Assembly (NCBI GenBank): GCA_016715645.1
Contig: JADJZR010000009.1
Coordinates: forward strand, 62,001 to 126,000
From: Elusimicrobiota bacterium
GTDB taxonomy: Bacteria > Elusimicrobiota > Elusimicrobia > FEN-1173
Reading direction: 5' to 3'
Length of the DNA stretch: 64,000 bases
In this document: piece after piece, positions 27,526 through 37,054 of the stretch
Position numbering within the stretch: position 1 is the stretch's first letter
How the letters are laid out: each line of letters starts with the position of its first letter
Translations under genes and position numbers: made by a program
The notes under the pieces: generated by a model
Told to the model about the DNA's origin: nothing
The model's database searches: none
The model's input: only the letters and a program-made list of their open reading frames with translations

Positions 27526-28019
27526 AATTGAAACGGATGGTTCGGAATTTTTTTCACGGGCCGTGGTCTCTGAGGCGACGGTTTCCCTTCCACGTGTTGG
27601 CGGCCATCGAAACGGCTGTTCAGGGTTCAGAAACCCGCCATGGGGGAGAGATCCGATTTGTCGTGGAATCCGCTCTGCCCTTGGTATCGGTGGCCGCGGG
27701 GCAGTCGCCCCGGGACCGGGCGGTGGATGTTTTTTCTCAGCTGGGGGTCTGGGACACCGAGGAGAACAACGGGGTCCTCCTTTACATCCTGTTGGCGGAC
27801 CGCGACGTGGAGATCGTGGCGGATCGAGGCCTCAACAAAAAAATCTCTCCCGCTGAATGGGAAGAAGTTTGTCGAATTATGGAAACCTATTTTCGAGCGG
27901 GCCAGTTCGAGAAAGGGTCTTTGGCGGGCATTGAGGCGGTCACGGGGTTGTTGGCCCGCCACTTCCCTCCGGGCGCCCATAACCCCAACGAACTTCCCAA
28001 CAAGCCGACCCTCCTCTAA
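27519..28019 (+). CDS. Second TPM-domain protein
   Basis: 166 residues, overlapping the previous gene by seven bases. It keeps the second half of the TPM fold (GVWDTEENNGVLLYILLADR, EIVADRGLNKKI) and lacks the Gly-rich tail, signal peptide and membrane helix. The pair lemA-TPM-TPM is a recurring cluster; function unknown. Ends before a two-way terminator. Confidence 0.8.
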   Translation: MVKLKRMVRNFFHGPWSLRRRFPFHVLAAIETAVQGSETRHGGEIRFVVESALPLVSVAAGQSPRDRAVDVFSQLGVWDTEENNGVLLYILLADRDVEIVADRGLNKKISPAEWEEVCRIMETYFRAGQFEKGSLAGIEAVTGLLARHFPPGAHNPNELPNKPTLL

Positions 28020-28023
28020 AGAC

Positions 28024-28055
28024 AAAGCCCGGGAATCGTTCGACTCCCGGGCTTT
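28024..28055. terminator. Bidirectional terminator between converging genes
   Basis: AAAGCCCGGGA (28024-28034) pairs with TCCCGGGCTTT (28045-28055), with A and T runs on both sides. It serves the TPM gene on the plus strand and the membrane protein gene on the minus strand. Confidence 0.75.
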
Positions 28056-28077
28056 CTGAAAATCGATGGAATCCCGG

Positions 28078-28710
28078 TTAGGAAACCCGTGCCACCCGCA
28101 CCGACAATCGATAAGACGTGACAATGAACGCCACCGCGATGGCTGTGAACGCCAAAAATGTTGGGACGTTGATCGCGCTGTAATGGGCCGCGGCCAACAT
28201 GCCCAACAGCATCGGGCCCGAAAGAAACGTGTTCACCCGGGAAAAAAGAGTGGCCCGGGCTCGCAAGGCGGGAATGGCTTCCGGTGCGGCTTTGGGCACG
28301 CCCAGCCCGAAAATCTTTTTCTGGGACGGCCAAATCACAAACCAGACGTTAAACCACATGATCGAACCCAACAACATCCCGATCAGAATCCACCAGGCCC
28401 GGCCGGTGACGCCTTCCATGTTGGAAAACAGTTCGGTGGGGCCCCAAATGCCGGGTTGATACATGTAAATCATCGTGAACAAGACCCAACCGGACAAAAA
28501 CGTGCCCATGGCGCCCCAGCGAAACCACCACAGGGCCCGCGGCATCAGTTGGGGGTTAACAATTTTCTTGGTGGCGTCGTCAAGAGTCGCCTGAAGCTGG
28601 AGGTTCACGAAGTTGAAAAAGTAAAGGTGTCCGATCCAGACGATTCCCGCGAACACATGAAACCAGCGCATGAATAAATGAAAATTGCTAAAGAAGTCAG
28701 TGAGAGCCAT
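28078..28710 (-). CDS. Urate_ox_N (DUF989-like) integral membrane protein
   Basis: 210 residues with about five membrane helices: FMRWFHVFAGIVWIGHLYFF, then MGTFLSGWVLFTMIYM, WWILIGMLLGSIMWFNVWF, LLGMLAAAHYSAI and FTAIAVAFIVTSY. The conserved His/Trp blocks (RWFHVFAGIVWIG) match the membrane domain found at the N-terminus of PuuD-type urate oxidase. The cytochrome-c domain of PuuD is absent, so urate oxidation is not claimed. AGGAGG stands just before its ATG. Single gene, divergent from the Nudix gene. Confidence 0.75.
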   Translation of the reverse strand: MALTDFFSNFHLFMRWFHVFAGIVWIGHLYFFNFVNLQLQATLDDATKKIVNPQLMPRALWWFRWGAMGTFLSGWVLFTMIYMYQPGIWGPTELFSNMEGVTGRAWWILIGMLLGSIMWFNVWFVIWPSQKKIFGLGVPKAAPEAIPALRARATLFSRVNTFLSGPMLLGMLAAAHYSAINVPTFLAFTAIAVAFIVTSYRLSVRVARVS

Positions 28711-28772
28711 TAGTCCTCCTAATATATGATAAACTGGTAATAATTTAATATTTTACAAAGGGAAATGCAACC

Positions 28773-29237
28773 ATGAAACTCGCCACTCTCTGTTACGTAA
28801 AACGCGGCGGAAAAACATTGATGATGCACCGAGTCAAGAAACCCAACGACGTCCATTTCGGAAAGTGGAACGGGTTGGGAGGAAAAATGAATCCGGGGGA
28901 AACTCCGGAAGAATGCGTTGTTCGCGAGGTGCAAGAAGAAAGCGGCCTTCGCATCCGCCGCCCGGAACTGAGGGGCTTTCTGACCTTTCCGGGGTTTGAC
29001 GGGGAGGACGATTGGTATGTGTTCGTGTTTGTCGCCCGATCGTTTTCTGGACGGATGGGGCCCTGCGCTGAAGGGAAACTCGAATGGATTGCGGACCGCC
29101 AATTAACCGAACGGCCCCTGTGGGAGGGCGACCGAATTTTTATGAAATGGCTCACTCGCCGCCCCTTTTTCTCCGCGAAGTTTATCTACAGAAATTTCAA
29201 GTTCAAGTCCCATCAGGTGGTATTTTATCCGCGATAG
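28773..29237 (+). CDS. Nudix hydrolase, 8-oxo-dGTP diphosphatase type
   Basis: 154 residues with a complete Nudix box at about 36-58 (GGKMNPGETPEECVVREVQE, then ESGL). The opening MKLATLCYVKRGGKTLMMHR and KWNGLGGKM match MTH1/MutT-like enzymes that clean oxidised nucleotides. AAGGGA lies upstream of the ATG. The substrate is inferred. Confidence 0.82.
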   Translation: MKLATLCYVKRGGKTLMMHRVKKPNDVHFGKWNGLGGKMNPGETPEECVVREVQEESGLRIRRPELRGFLTFPGFDGEDDWYVFVFVARSFSGRMGPCAEGKLEWIADRQLTERPLWEGDRIFMKWLTRRPFFSAKFIYRNFKFKSHQVVFYPR

Positions 29238-29344
29238 CCTGGAATCGCCAATAAAGGTACGTCTTGAAACAAGGCCATTGGGGCCGATGAGCAACTAAGT
29301 CAAAAGCACCCGGCCAAATGGCGCAGTTGTTTTGTTACAGTGCC

Positions 29345-29884
29345 TTAAACCGTGACCACCCGTATGCGGGGGTCCAGCATCCGCTGAAGCAGGTTTTGGA
29401 TCGCGAACAGGGTGCCCGCGGACGCGCTGGGACAACTGCCGCAGGCGCCCTGGTAATGAACCGTTAACAGACCGTCCTGATAGTCTAAAATTTCCAGTCC
29501 GCCGCCGTCGCCCGCCAAGGCAGGGCGTATGTTTTCATCGATGATTTGTTCGATGCGAGCGCGGATTTCATCATTGGACGTGGTGCCCGTCGGCGCGGGA
29601 ACAGCCGGTTTGACCGGCTCTCCGCGCGTTTCGATGATGGATTTTAGGAGCGGTTCCAAATTTTCCCAATCGGCGTCAGGGCGTTTTGTGACCGTCACAA
29701 ACCGGTCGAGGATGAACACCGAGGCCACGGGACCTGCGGCGAACAGGGCTTCGCCCAAGGCATGGGTTTTGGCGGAGTCGGCGTTTTCAAAAGACAGGGC
29801 CCCCCTCTCCACCAACCGGTTATCCGTAATAAATTTGAGCGCGTCCGGGTTGGGTGTTCCTTGAACCTCGATGACTTTGACCAT
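29345..29884 (-). CDS. NifU/Nfu-like iron-sulfur cluster scaffold
   Basis: 179 residues. N-terminal Nfu_N domain (EVQGTPNPDALKFI), a Pro/Ala linker, and a C-terminal NifU domain with the cluster-binding GACGSCPSAS motif and the preceding DGGGLEILDYQDG. Delivers Fe-S clusters to target enzymes. Its ATG is preceded by AGGAGG. Single gene. Confidence 0.88.
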   Translation of the reverse strand: MVKVIEVQGTPNPDALKFITDNRLVERGALSFENADSAKTHALGEALFAAGPVASVFILDRFVTVTKRPDADWENLEPLLKSIIETRGEPVKPAVPAPTGTTSNDEIRARIEQIIDENIRPALAGDGGGLEILDYQDGLLTVHYQGACGSCPSASAGTLFAIQNLLQRMLDPRIRVVTV

Positions 29885-30040
29885 GGGGAGCCTCCTTTCG
29901 GTAGGCCCCTATTCTACAAAAATCAGAGCGGCCGACGAGGACTGAACTTCACAACGAGGGCCGAATTTTCAGCTCCCAAAAGGGTGCATTACCTCCATCT
30001 CGCCTAGTTCGACTGTAAATCGAATCGGGAGGGCGACAAA

Positions 30041-31521
30041 TCAGGAGGAGGCGGCTACAAGGCGATAAAAAACATCAACAGGACGTAGGACGAGCGTGAC
30101 GTTATCATCAGCGCGGCTGAGCGCGTTCGTGCCAGTGGCGATCCCATCGGCCGTCTTCGGAGTGATAAAGAGCACACAAGGCGAGCATTTCTTCGGCCCC
30201 CGTTTGATGAGGAGGCTGGGTTTCGGTGGGCTGAAATCCATTCCAAAACTTCTCTTCCCTTCATGGCAAGCCGATTATGACAGCGCCTTCGGCCACCCCG
30301 GATCCAATGGGCCATCCGTTCTCCCGGAAGCGGGGATAATCCATCGCGGTTTGGTTGTTGGGAAAATAGGAGGTGGCGTTTTGGTGGAGGACTCGGCGCG
30401 GAGATGCCTCGAATCGGTTTCGGTCGGTGGTCCCAGCCGGTCGGATAAACAACGAAGATCGGCGATGATCCGGTCGGATTTTCCCTCCCAGAGCAACTCC
30501 TTGTGGTCCTCAAACCAGCGGAGGGCATCCGGCGTTCCCTCTCCGAAGGCGGCTTTGGCGCAGTCGGAGAGATGCTGGCGGCGTGGGCCCAATCAAGAAT
30601 AAACGTGGCTTCCGGGAAATGCAGGTTCTTGAGCTCGCGGATCGACCGAGCTCCATCCGCCACGAATAAGCGATTTTCGGCGCGGGCGTATCCCCGGCGT
30701 TCGGCTTCCACACGTAACAGCCACCCCATGGCCTCCCAGTCGGCCAGAGTGGCCACGTAGGTTTTTGTTTTTGCCTTCGCGCCTTCGTATTCACCCCGGG
30801 GAACGTGTGGCTGGGGGGTGGCCGTCGCGTCGTAGACGATGCCGATTTTGTCCTCCTTCCACCGTTCCCGAGGATCCGCCGATCGCGTCTGCACCCGTCG
30901 CCGTCCGCCGCGATCCCAGCAGTCTCGGCGCCTGCGTCGTGGACGCGGGGGCGCATAGGAGGTCCGTTCCTGATCGCGCTCTTTGCGCACACGGCCCCCC
31001 TCCGTTCCCGCGATCCATCGCACGTGTTTGGCGCTCAGATCAACGTTGGAATGAACCTGAAGGATCTCTCGCCCCGCTTCAAAAGATCGCCCCACCACCG
31101 CCGCGTGGCAAATCTTCTTGCGCGTCTCCACGCTGGGACCAAACGGCGGAATCCCCAGCGCCTCATCCAGCGGCGCGCCCGTGTGTCCGCACCGGTCGCA
31201 GACACCATAGGCCCGCCGGTATTCAATGGGTCCCACCGCCGTTTGAATCACCCGCCGTTGCGCTGTATTCTGAAACCGCCACCGTCCTGTGCAATGTCGA
31301 CAGCGGGCCTCCTGGGGATGCGTTCGGGGGTCCTCCTCCAAACGCGATGTGAGCATCGCCTGGGCCAGCTCACGGCCGAGGCTCTCCGCAAACACCGCCA
31401 ATTCCGACAGGGTCATGTCTTTCGTCATGGAATAACGTATCCTCCCAAAGTTTCCTTTTGATAACGTCAGAAAATCCGTCTCGTTCATGGAAGGGGTGGA
31501 TGCGAGATCGCCCCATCGCAT
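30041..31521 (-). pseudogene. ISKra4-family transposase, multiply frameshifted
   Basis: The longest piece (488 residues from about 31521) opens with AVGPIEYRRAYGVCDRCGHT and contains DGARSIRELKNLHFPEATF followed by ILDWAHAA, an ISKra4-type core. The reading then jumps frame to HLSDCAKAAFGEG (30592 downward), again to MDYPRFRENGWPIGSGVAE (about 30350-30290), and again to the end near 30041. At least three shifts, plus another likely in an Arg-rich stretch near 30930, so the transposase is dead. Terminal repeats were not found by eye. Confidence 0.7.
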
Positions 31522-31863
31522 CGATCAAGCGTAGAATCTCCCTCTGCCATTTCACCCACCGATCTCGCGCTTGCCGGAACTGGCGGTATCGCTCGTCCAT
31601 TCTCGGGCCAGGCCCACCCGATCGGGGGCGGGGTCCAAAGCCGTGTTCGGCCTTGAACGCTGGCGGTCAGAACCACCGTGGTGTGGGGTTCCCCCCGCGC
31701 GCAACGGCAGGAGGGTTTTGAACATTTTCGGCGAAGCGTATACACCGTTCCGCGGGCCAAGGGCCCCGGCGCGAGACACGTCCAGAAGGCTTTTACCGGC
31801 GAGGTTCTCGATCAGCGTCAAGAGGCGCCGACGAAGTAAGCTGAGTTTTCGGTTTGACTGCAT
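31485..31863 (-). pseudogene. IS-associated small protein (DUF6788-like), frameshifted
   Basis: Starts MQSNRKLSLLRRRLLTLIEN at 31863; after a shift near 31740 it continues as RGTVYTLRRKCSKPSCRCA, then GEPHTTVVLTASVQGRTRLW. The CxxxxCxCxxGxxH pattern is that of short proteins encoded beside some transposases. It lies immediately upstream of the transposase on the same strand, so both probably belong to one element of about 1.8 kb. Confidence 0.5.
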
Positions 31864-31940
31864 GTTGTTATATATAATAGCATACAGATTAAAAAAAATC
31901 AACCGAGATCGTGGTAGTGCACCCCTCCCAAAAAATGACC

Positions 31941-31968
31941 TTGACAGAAACGCAGAGGCGGGTATAAT
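31941..31968 (+). promoter_or_regulatory. Promoter of rho
   Basis: TTGACA at 31941-31946 and TATAAT at 31963-31968, 16 bases apart. The transcript would have a leader of about 155 bases before rho, room for the autoregulatory termination seen in other bacteria. Confidence 0.7.
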
Positions 31969-32128
31969 AACGGGCGCCATATCTTGGATGGGGCCGATGA
32001 TGGGTCCCGATGGCCAAAATACTTTTGTCTTTAATAACCATCCACACACGACCGTTCGGCATTATAACCGGGGATCCCATCGGGAACCCCGTGCTGGTGC
32101 CCGGCCGGATCCCCTGAAGGAGTCCTCC

Positions 32129-33508
32129 ATGGACCAGCATTCCCATACCTCGCAACCCACTTCCTCCGCCGCGCCGGCCCCTGTGCCGCCCACGGCGCCG
32201 GCGGCCGCGCCCGCCCCCAACGGCGCGCCGTCGTCCAGCCCGAAAATTTTAAAGGCCGCCATGCTGTCGCGGGCGCCCATGGGCGAACTGATGAAATTAG
32301 CGTCGGATTTGAAAGTGTCCATCGCGGGAATGCGCCGCCAGGAAATCATCGCCCGGTTGCTGGAAGCCCACGCTCGGGAGTCCGGCGAATTGGTGCGCCA
32401 GGGGGTTTTGGAAATTTTGCAGGATGGGTTTGGGTTTCTGCGAAGCCCAGACTACAACTATTTGTCGGGTCCCGACGATATTTATATCAGTCCCTCCCAA
32501 ATCAAACGTTTTTCGTTGCGCAAAGGCGACACCGTCGCCGGTCAAGTGCGCCCGCCCAAAGATCAAGAGCGGTTTTTCGCTCTTCTTCAGGTCCACACCA
32601 TCAACGGTGATCCGGTGGATAAGGCTCTTCGCAGGCCGTTGTTCGACAACCTCACGCCGCTGTATCCCCAGAACCGGCTGAACCTGGAAACAAAAAAAGA
32701 CGAGATCAACACCCGTGTCTTGAACCTGGTGGCGCCCATCGGCAAAGGCCAGCGCGGTTTGATCGTGGCCGCCCCGCGCACCGGCAAAACCATTTTCCTC
32801 CAAAAAATCGCCAACGCCATTTCGGAAAATCATCCCGAAGTGGACATGATTGTTCTTTTGATCGACGAACGGCCGGAAGAAGTGACCGACATGCAACGGT
32901 CTGTGAAAGGCGAAGTCATCAGTTCCACGTTCGATGAACCCGCCGACCGGCACGTGCAGGTGGCCGAAATGGTCATCGAAAAGGCCAAACGCCAGACCGA
33001 ATGCGGCAAGGACGTGGTCATCTTATTGGACTCGATCACGCGGTTGGCCCGGGCCTACAACACGGTCACGCCGTCGTCGGGTCGGGTGTTGTCGGGCGGG
33101 TTGGACTCGAACGCGCTTCAACGGCCGAAACGATTTTTTGGCGCCGCCCGCAACATCGAAGAGGGGGGCAGTTTGACCATCGTGGCCACGGCTCTGGTTG
33201 AAACGGGCAGTCGCATGGACGACGTGATCTTTGAAGAATTCAAGGGGACCGGCAACATGGAAGTGTATTTGGATCGCAAATTGGCCGACCGGCGCGTGTT
33301 CCCCGCCATCGACATGCACCGTTCGGGAACCCGCAAAGAAGAACTGCTGTTGACCGCAGACGAGCTGAACAAAGTGTGGGTCTTGCGCAAGGTACTGTCG
33401 TCGATGACGCCGGTGGACGCGATGGAACTGTTGATTGAAAAAGTGTCGGCCACGAAATCGAACAAAGACTTTTTGCGGTCCATGGAAGTGTCCAGCATTA
33501 ATAAGTAA
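32129..33508 (+). CDS. rho: Transcription termination factor Rho
   Basis: Hexameric RNA helicase ending transcription. 459 residues. A Pro/Ala-rich N-terminal extension of about 45 residues precedes the usual N-terminal helix domain. The RNA-binding cold-shock domain includes GFGFLRSPDYNYLSGPDDIY. P-loop AAPRTGKTIFLQ, Walker B IVLLIDERPEEVTD, and the Q/R-loop region LDSITRLARAYN follow. Starts at ATG 32129 with GAAGGAG upstream; the open frame extends much further back but is non-coding. Confidence 0.95.
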   Translation: MDQHSHTSQPTSSAAPAPVPPTAPAAAPAPNGAPSSSPKILKAAMLSRAPMGELMKLASDLKVSIAGMRRQEIIARLLEAHARESGELVRQGVLEILQDGFGFLRSPDYNYLSGPDDIYISPSQIKRFSLRKGDTVAGQVRPPKDQERFFALLQVHTINGDPVDKALRRPLFDNLTPLYPQNRLNLETKKDEINTRVLNLVAPIGKGQRGLIVAAPRTGKTIFLQKIANAISENHPEVDMIVLLIDERPEEVTDMQRSVKGEVISSTFDEPADRHVQVAEMVIEKAKRQTECGKDVVILLDSITRLARAYNTVTPSSGRVLSGGLDSNALQRPKRFFGAARNIEEGGSLTIVATALVETGSRMDDVIFEEFKGTGNMEVYLDRKLADRRVFPAIDMHRSGTRKEELLLTADELNKVWVLRKVLSSMTPVDAMELLIEKVSATKSNKDFLRSMEVSSINK

Positions 33509-33519
33509 CCGGGGGACAA

Positions 33520-34557
33520 ATGGGTCAACGCAGGACGATTTTCCCGCGTCAACACACAGCGGCCGCACCGACAGGCCTTGCGCCAAGCGGCTCGCGTCGA
33601 TGGTCCGGTCTGGTTCGACCCAAACGGCCCGCGGATGTGTTGACGGCGGGGATTGTGGCGGCTGTGGTGATGTCGGTGGCCACGATCGGGGCGGCTTCGT
33701 TTCAATTGCCGTCGGGCGGCGCGGCGTTTTCTGAGTCGTTTTTGCTCACGGTCGGCGCGTCCGCCGCGGGGCCGTCCGCGGACCTTTTTCAAACGATGGG
33801 AAAACTGCAACGGGTCATCGTGGGCCAATACGACGTTCGACCCAAAGACACCCTCGCGTCTTTGTCCAAAACGTTCGGTTCCGGACCGGACTTTTTGCGA
33901 AGCACCAACCGGCTCTATTCGGCTCAGTTGACGCCCGGAAAAACCATCTTGGTTCACAACGGCCTGGGTATGCTTTACCAGGTTCGGGAAAAACAAGGCC
34001 GACCGGAAACTCTTCACGACATCGCCAAACGATACAATCTTTCTCCGGTCCAATTGGCCCGGGCCAACCAATTGCCGGGTGTGTCTTTGCTCTCCGAACA
34101 AGGGCTGGAACCGGGCCGGGTTTTGTTTTTGCCGACCGTGCGGTTGCGGTTTACCGATTATTTGATGCCCGTGGCCTGGTCGCGCGGACAGCGGATGACT
34201 TCCTCGGGGTTCGGATACCGCCGCCATCCCGTGTTGAAAACCCGCCGATTTCATCAGGGATTGGACATGCCTCGCCCCGCGGGATCTCCCGTTCGCGCGG
34301 TGCGGGAAGGAGTTGTAATTTTTGCCGGGTGGCGGGGTTCCTACGGGCGGTTGGTGATTCTTAAACATCCGGGGGGGGGAATGCGGACCTGGTACGGACA
34401 TCTTTCCGCCATAACCGTGGAACCGGGCCAACGGGTCGCCGCCGGCGTTCTAATCGGCCGCGTGGGCAGTTCTGGGTTGGCCACCGGGCCGCACCTTCAT
34501 TTTGAGGTGCGCGATCGTTACGGCCGCGCCTTAAACCCCAAAAAGTTCTTATTTTAA
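33520..34557 (+). CDS. LysM and M23 peptidase protein
   Basis: 345 residues. One N-terminal membrane anchor (TAGIVAAVVMSVATIG), two LysM-like segments (YDVRPKDTLASLSKTF and TLHDIAKRYNLSPVQLARAN), then an M23 domain with zinc ligands in HQGLDM and GPHLHFEV. Acts on peptidoglycan, either cutting cross-links or activating an amidase; all zinc ligands are present, so it may be active. Follows rho by 11 bases. Confidence 0.88.
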   Translation: MGQRRTIFPRQHTAAAPTGLAPSGSRRWSGLVRPKRPADVLTAGIVAAVVMSVATIGAASFQLPSGGAAFSESFLLTVGASAAGPSADLFQTMGKLQRVIVGQYDVRPKDTLASLSKTFGSGPDFLRSTNRLYSAQLTPGKTILVHNGLGMLYQVREKQGRPETLHDIAKRYNLSPVQLARANQLPGVSLLSEQGLEPGRVLFLPTVRLRFTDYLMPVAWSRGQRMTSSGFGYRRHPVLKTRRFHQGLDMPRPAGSPVRAVREGVVIFAGWRGSYGRLVILKHPGGGMRTWYGHLSAITVEPGQRVAAGVLIGRVGSSGLATGPHLHFEVRDRYGRALNPKKFLF

Positions 34558-34670
34558 GCTAAAATAGCACACCTGTTTGCGTGATTCCGGAAGGACGGGC
34601 AAAACGACGTCGACGGGACAGGAAGAGTTTCGTGCCGTTACGAAAATACTATCAATTGAGAGAGGGCGTC

Positions 34671-35057
34671 ATGAGAGAAGGGATTCATCCCACATATCAA
34701 CAGGTCACCGTGACCTGCGCTTGCGGAAAAACGTGGACGACTGGGTCGACGGCCAAACAGATTCGATTGGAAATTTGTTCCAACTGCCATCCGTTTTATA
34801 CGGGCCGACAAAAACTGATGGACACGGCGGGGCGTGTGGAACGCTTTGAGAAGAGATACGCCTCGACCGGGGGAAAGACCGTCGAGCGCAAACCGGCTGT
34901 CAAGAAAGCCGCCCCCGTGCCCAAACCGGCCGCCAAAAAGGCCGTGAAGGTGTTGACCAGCACACCCAAACCGGGGACCAAGGAAAAACCGGGCAAGTCG
35001 CCCAAATTGGTTAAACCGGCGAAGACCGGAAACCCCGAAAAAGCGCCTGCGAAGTAA
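34671..35057 (+). CDS. rpmE: 50S ribosomal protein bL31 with long basic tail
   Basis: Starts at ATG 34671 (MREGIHPTYQQVTVTCACG) with GAGAGGG just upstream. The zinc-binding cysteines (CACG and CSNCHPFYTG) show the zinc form. The bL31 core ends near residue 65; it is followed by about 60 residues rich in Lys, Pro and Ala, roughly doubling the usual length. The tail is an unusual extension, probably binding rRNA. Confidence 0.93.
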   Translation: MREGIHPTYQQVTVTCACGKTWTTGSTAKQIRLEICSNCHPFYTGRQKLMDTAGRVERFEKRYASTGGKTVERKPAVKKAAPVPKPAAKKAVKVLTSTPKPGTKEKPGKSPKLVKPAKTGNPEKAPAK

Positions 35058-35132
35058 TTCCGTTTTTGTTCCCGACCTCCTTTGAGCCGGTCCGTCTAAG
35101 ACGAGGCCGGCCAAAGGCGGGTCGGCGATCCT

Positions 35133-36203
35133 ATGAACCCCAAATTCGAACAGATTGAAAACCGTTTCAAAGTTATAAACGACCGGCTCGCGGACCCTTC
35201 TGTTCAGGGTTCGGCGGACTTTCACGAATTGGTCCGGGAATTCAAACGGTTGGATCCCACCGTTCAAAAGGTGCGCACCCTGCGCCGGGTGGAATCCGAG
35301 ATCCATCAGGCCGAAGGCCTTCTTTCCTCTTCCGAACCCGACTTGAAAGCGTTGGCGGAAGAAGAACTGAAAAATTTACAGACCCAATCGGCCGCTTTAG
35401 CGGCCGAACTGGAAGAATATTTAATTCCGCGTGATCCCCGAGACGGGCGGGACGTGATCATCGAAATCCGCGCCGGAACCGGCGGTGACGAGGCGGCTCT
35501 TTTTGCCGGGGACCTTTACCGCATGTATTCCCGGTACGCCGCGGAGCTGGGGTTTGCGGTGGAACCTTACGATTCGTCCCCGTCCGGCATGGGCGGGTTT
35601 AAAGAAATCGTTTTTGGGGTTCGGGGAAACGGGGCCTATTCTCGGTTTAAGTACGAAAGCGGGGTTCACCGTGTGCAACGCGTTCCGGACACGGAAGCGT
35701 CCGGCCGTATTCATACGTCGACCGCGACCGTGGCGGTGTTGCCGGAAGCGGACGAGGTGGAAGTGTCCATCAACCCGGCGGACCTTCGCATCGACACCTA
35801 TCGGGCCTCCGGCGCCGGAGGCCAACATGTGAACAAAACCGAGTCCGCCATCCGGATCACTCATCTTCCCTCGGGCATTGTGGTGGCGTGCCAAGAAGAG
35901 CGCAGTCAAATGAAAAATCGAGCCCGGGCTTTTTCGATGCTTCGCGCCAAAATGTACCAGGCCGAACAGGAACGAATAGAGTCCGAACGGCGTGATCTGC
36001 GCCGGAGCCAGGTGGGCACCGGCGAACGCACCGAAAAAATTCGCACCTATAATTTTCCCCAAGACCGGGTCACCGACCATCGCATCAACCAAAACTTTCA
36101 CAATTTGCCGGGCATCCTGGAAGGCCGCCTGGGGCCTCTCAACTCCGCCTTGTGGGAAGCGGAAAAGGCCGACCGAATGGCCCAGGCCTCGTCGGGATTG
36201 TGA
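35133..36203 (+). CDS. prfA: Peptide chain release factor 1
   Basis: Releases finished proteins at UAA and UAG. 356 residues with the catalytic GGQ in RASGAGGQHVNKTESA and EIRAGTGGDEAALFAGDL in domain 2. GGEF-like recognition loop area with PDTEASGRIHTS. Overlaps prmC by GTGA, a conserved pairing because PrmC methylates the GGQ glutamine. Confidence 0.96.
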   Translation: MNPKFEQIENRFKVINDRLADPSVQGSADFHELVREFKRLDPTVQKVRTLRRVESEIHQAEGLLSSSEPDLKALAEEELKNLQTQSAALAAELEEYLIPRDPRDGRDVIIEIRAGTGGDEAALFAGDLYRMYSRYAAELGFAVEPYDSSPSGMGGFKEIVFGVRGNGAYSRFKYESGVHRVQRVPDTEASGRIHTSTATVAVLPEADEVEVSINPADLRIDTYRASGAGGQHVNKTESAIRITHLPSGIVVACQEERSQMKNRARAFSMLRAKMYQAEQERIESERRDLRRSQVGTGERTEKIRTYNFPQDRVTDHRINQNFHNLPGILEGRLGPLNSALWEAEKADRMAQASSGL

Positions 36204-37054
36204 CCGCGGTCGAGTGTGTTGCCCAAACGGCGGCCGAGGCCGTGGCGGTTGCCGCTCAACGGTTAAAAACCGCAGGATTTTCAAACACTTTGTTTGAATC
36301 GAAACAGCTGGTGGCCCGGTGTTTGGGTCTCGCGCCGGCAGGCCTCGATCTTGAAAGCGCTCGGCCGTGGACGTCGGCGAATGAGATCCTTTTGAACGTG
36401 TGGCTTAACCAGAGGACAAGCCGGGTTCCTTTGGCGTATGTGTTGGGCGAATGGGACTTTTTGCATTTCACCTTGACGGTGACGCCGGACGTTCTGATTC
36501 CCCGGCCTGAAACGGAAGAACTGTTTTCTCTGGCGGTGTCTTCCATGAAAAACGAGGTCACCGCCGTGGCGGATGTGGGCACCGGCGCGGGTGGTTTAGC
36601 GTTGGCGGCGGCGGGACGATGGCCGTCGGCCCGGGTGGTGGCCTTGGATGTGTCGTCCGCCGCGTTGGCATTGGCCCGTTGGAACGCCCGCCGTTGGGGA
36701 TTGGAACATCAAATCCTGTTTGTTCAAAACGATTTGATTTCGGGAGACGCCGAATATGATTTGGTTTTGGCCAATCTCCCCTACGTGGCCACATCCGAGT
36801 TGAACGGACTGGAACCGGAATTGGCCTGGGAACCTCGGGTGGCGTTGGACGGCGGAGTCGACGGATTGGCCGTGGTTCGGCGGTGTGTTCCCTTGGCTTG
36901 GCACGCGTTGCGGCCGGGGGGGCAATTGTGGCTTGAAGTGGGGCGCGGGCAAGGAGAACCCACCCGCGCGTTGTTAAGACAAGCCGGTTTTCGAGAAGTG
37001 ACTTTGTGTCCCGATTTCGCGGGAATTCAGCGGTTTGTCGGAGGAACCCGATGA
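36200..37054 (+). CDS. prmC: Release factor glutamine methyltransferase
   Basis: SAM-dependent N5-methylation of the GGQ glutamine of release factors. Starts at GTG 36200 within the prfA stop, giving 284 residues. SAM-binding block ADVGTGAGGLALAAA, and the active motif is NLPY (LVLANLPYV), a variant of the usual NPPY. IPRPETEEL is conserved. ATGA overlap with murA. Confidence 0.92.
   Translation: MTAVECVAQTAAEAVAVAAQRLKTAGFSNTLFESKQLVARCLGLAPAGLDLESARPWTSANEILLNVWLNQRTSRVPLAYVLGEWDFLHFTLTVTPDVLIPRPETEELFSLAVSSMKNEVTAVADVGTGAGGLALAAAGRWPSARVVALDVSSAALALARWNARRWGLEHQILFVQNDLISGDAEYDLVLANLPYVATSELNGLEPELAWEPRVALDGGVDGLAVVRRCVPLAWHALRPGGQLWLEVGRGQGEPTRALLRQAGFREVTLCPDFAGIQRFVGGTR

Larger units (their letters stand above)
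30041..31880 (-). mobile_element. Decayed ISKra4-like insertion sequence
   Basis: Contains the two broken genes above. Approximate limits only: inverted ends and target duplication were not recognised. It sits between the nfu-like gene and the rho promoter. Confidence 0.55.

Noticed and set aside
28078..28710. Functional urate oxidase
   Set aside because: Only the membrane domain family is present; the cytochrome part needed for a PuuD-type enzyme is missing and no purine-degradation genes are nearby.
30055..31521. Intact transposase gene
   Set aside because: The 488-codon frame loses the family sequence after the WAHA block; the rest is found in other frames, so it is a pseudogene.
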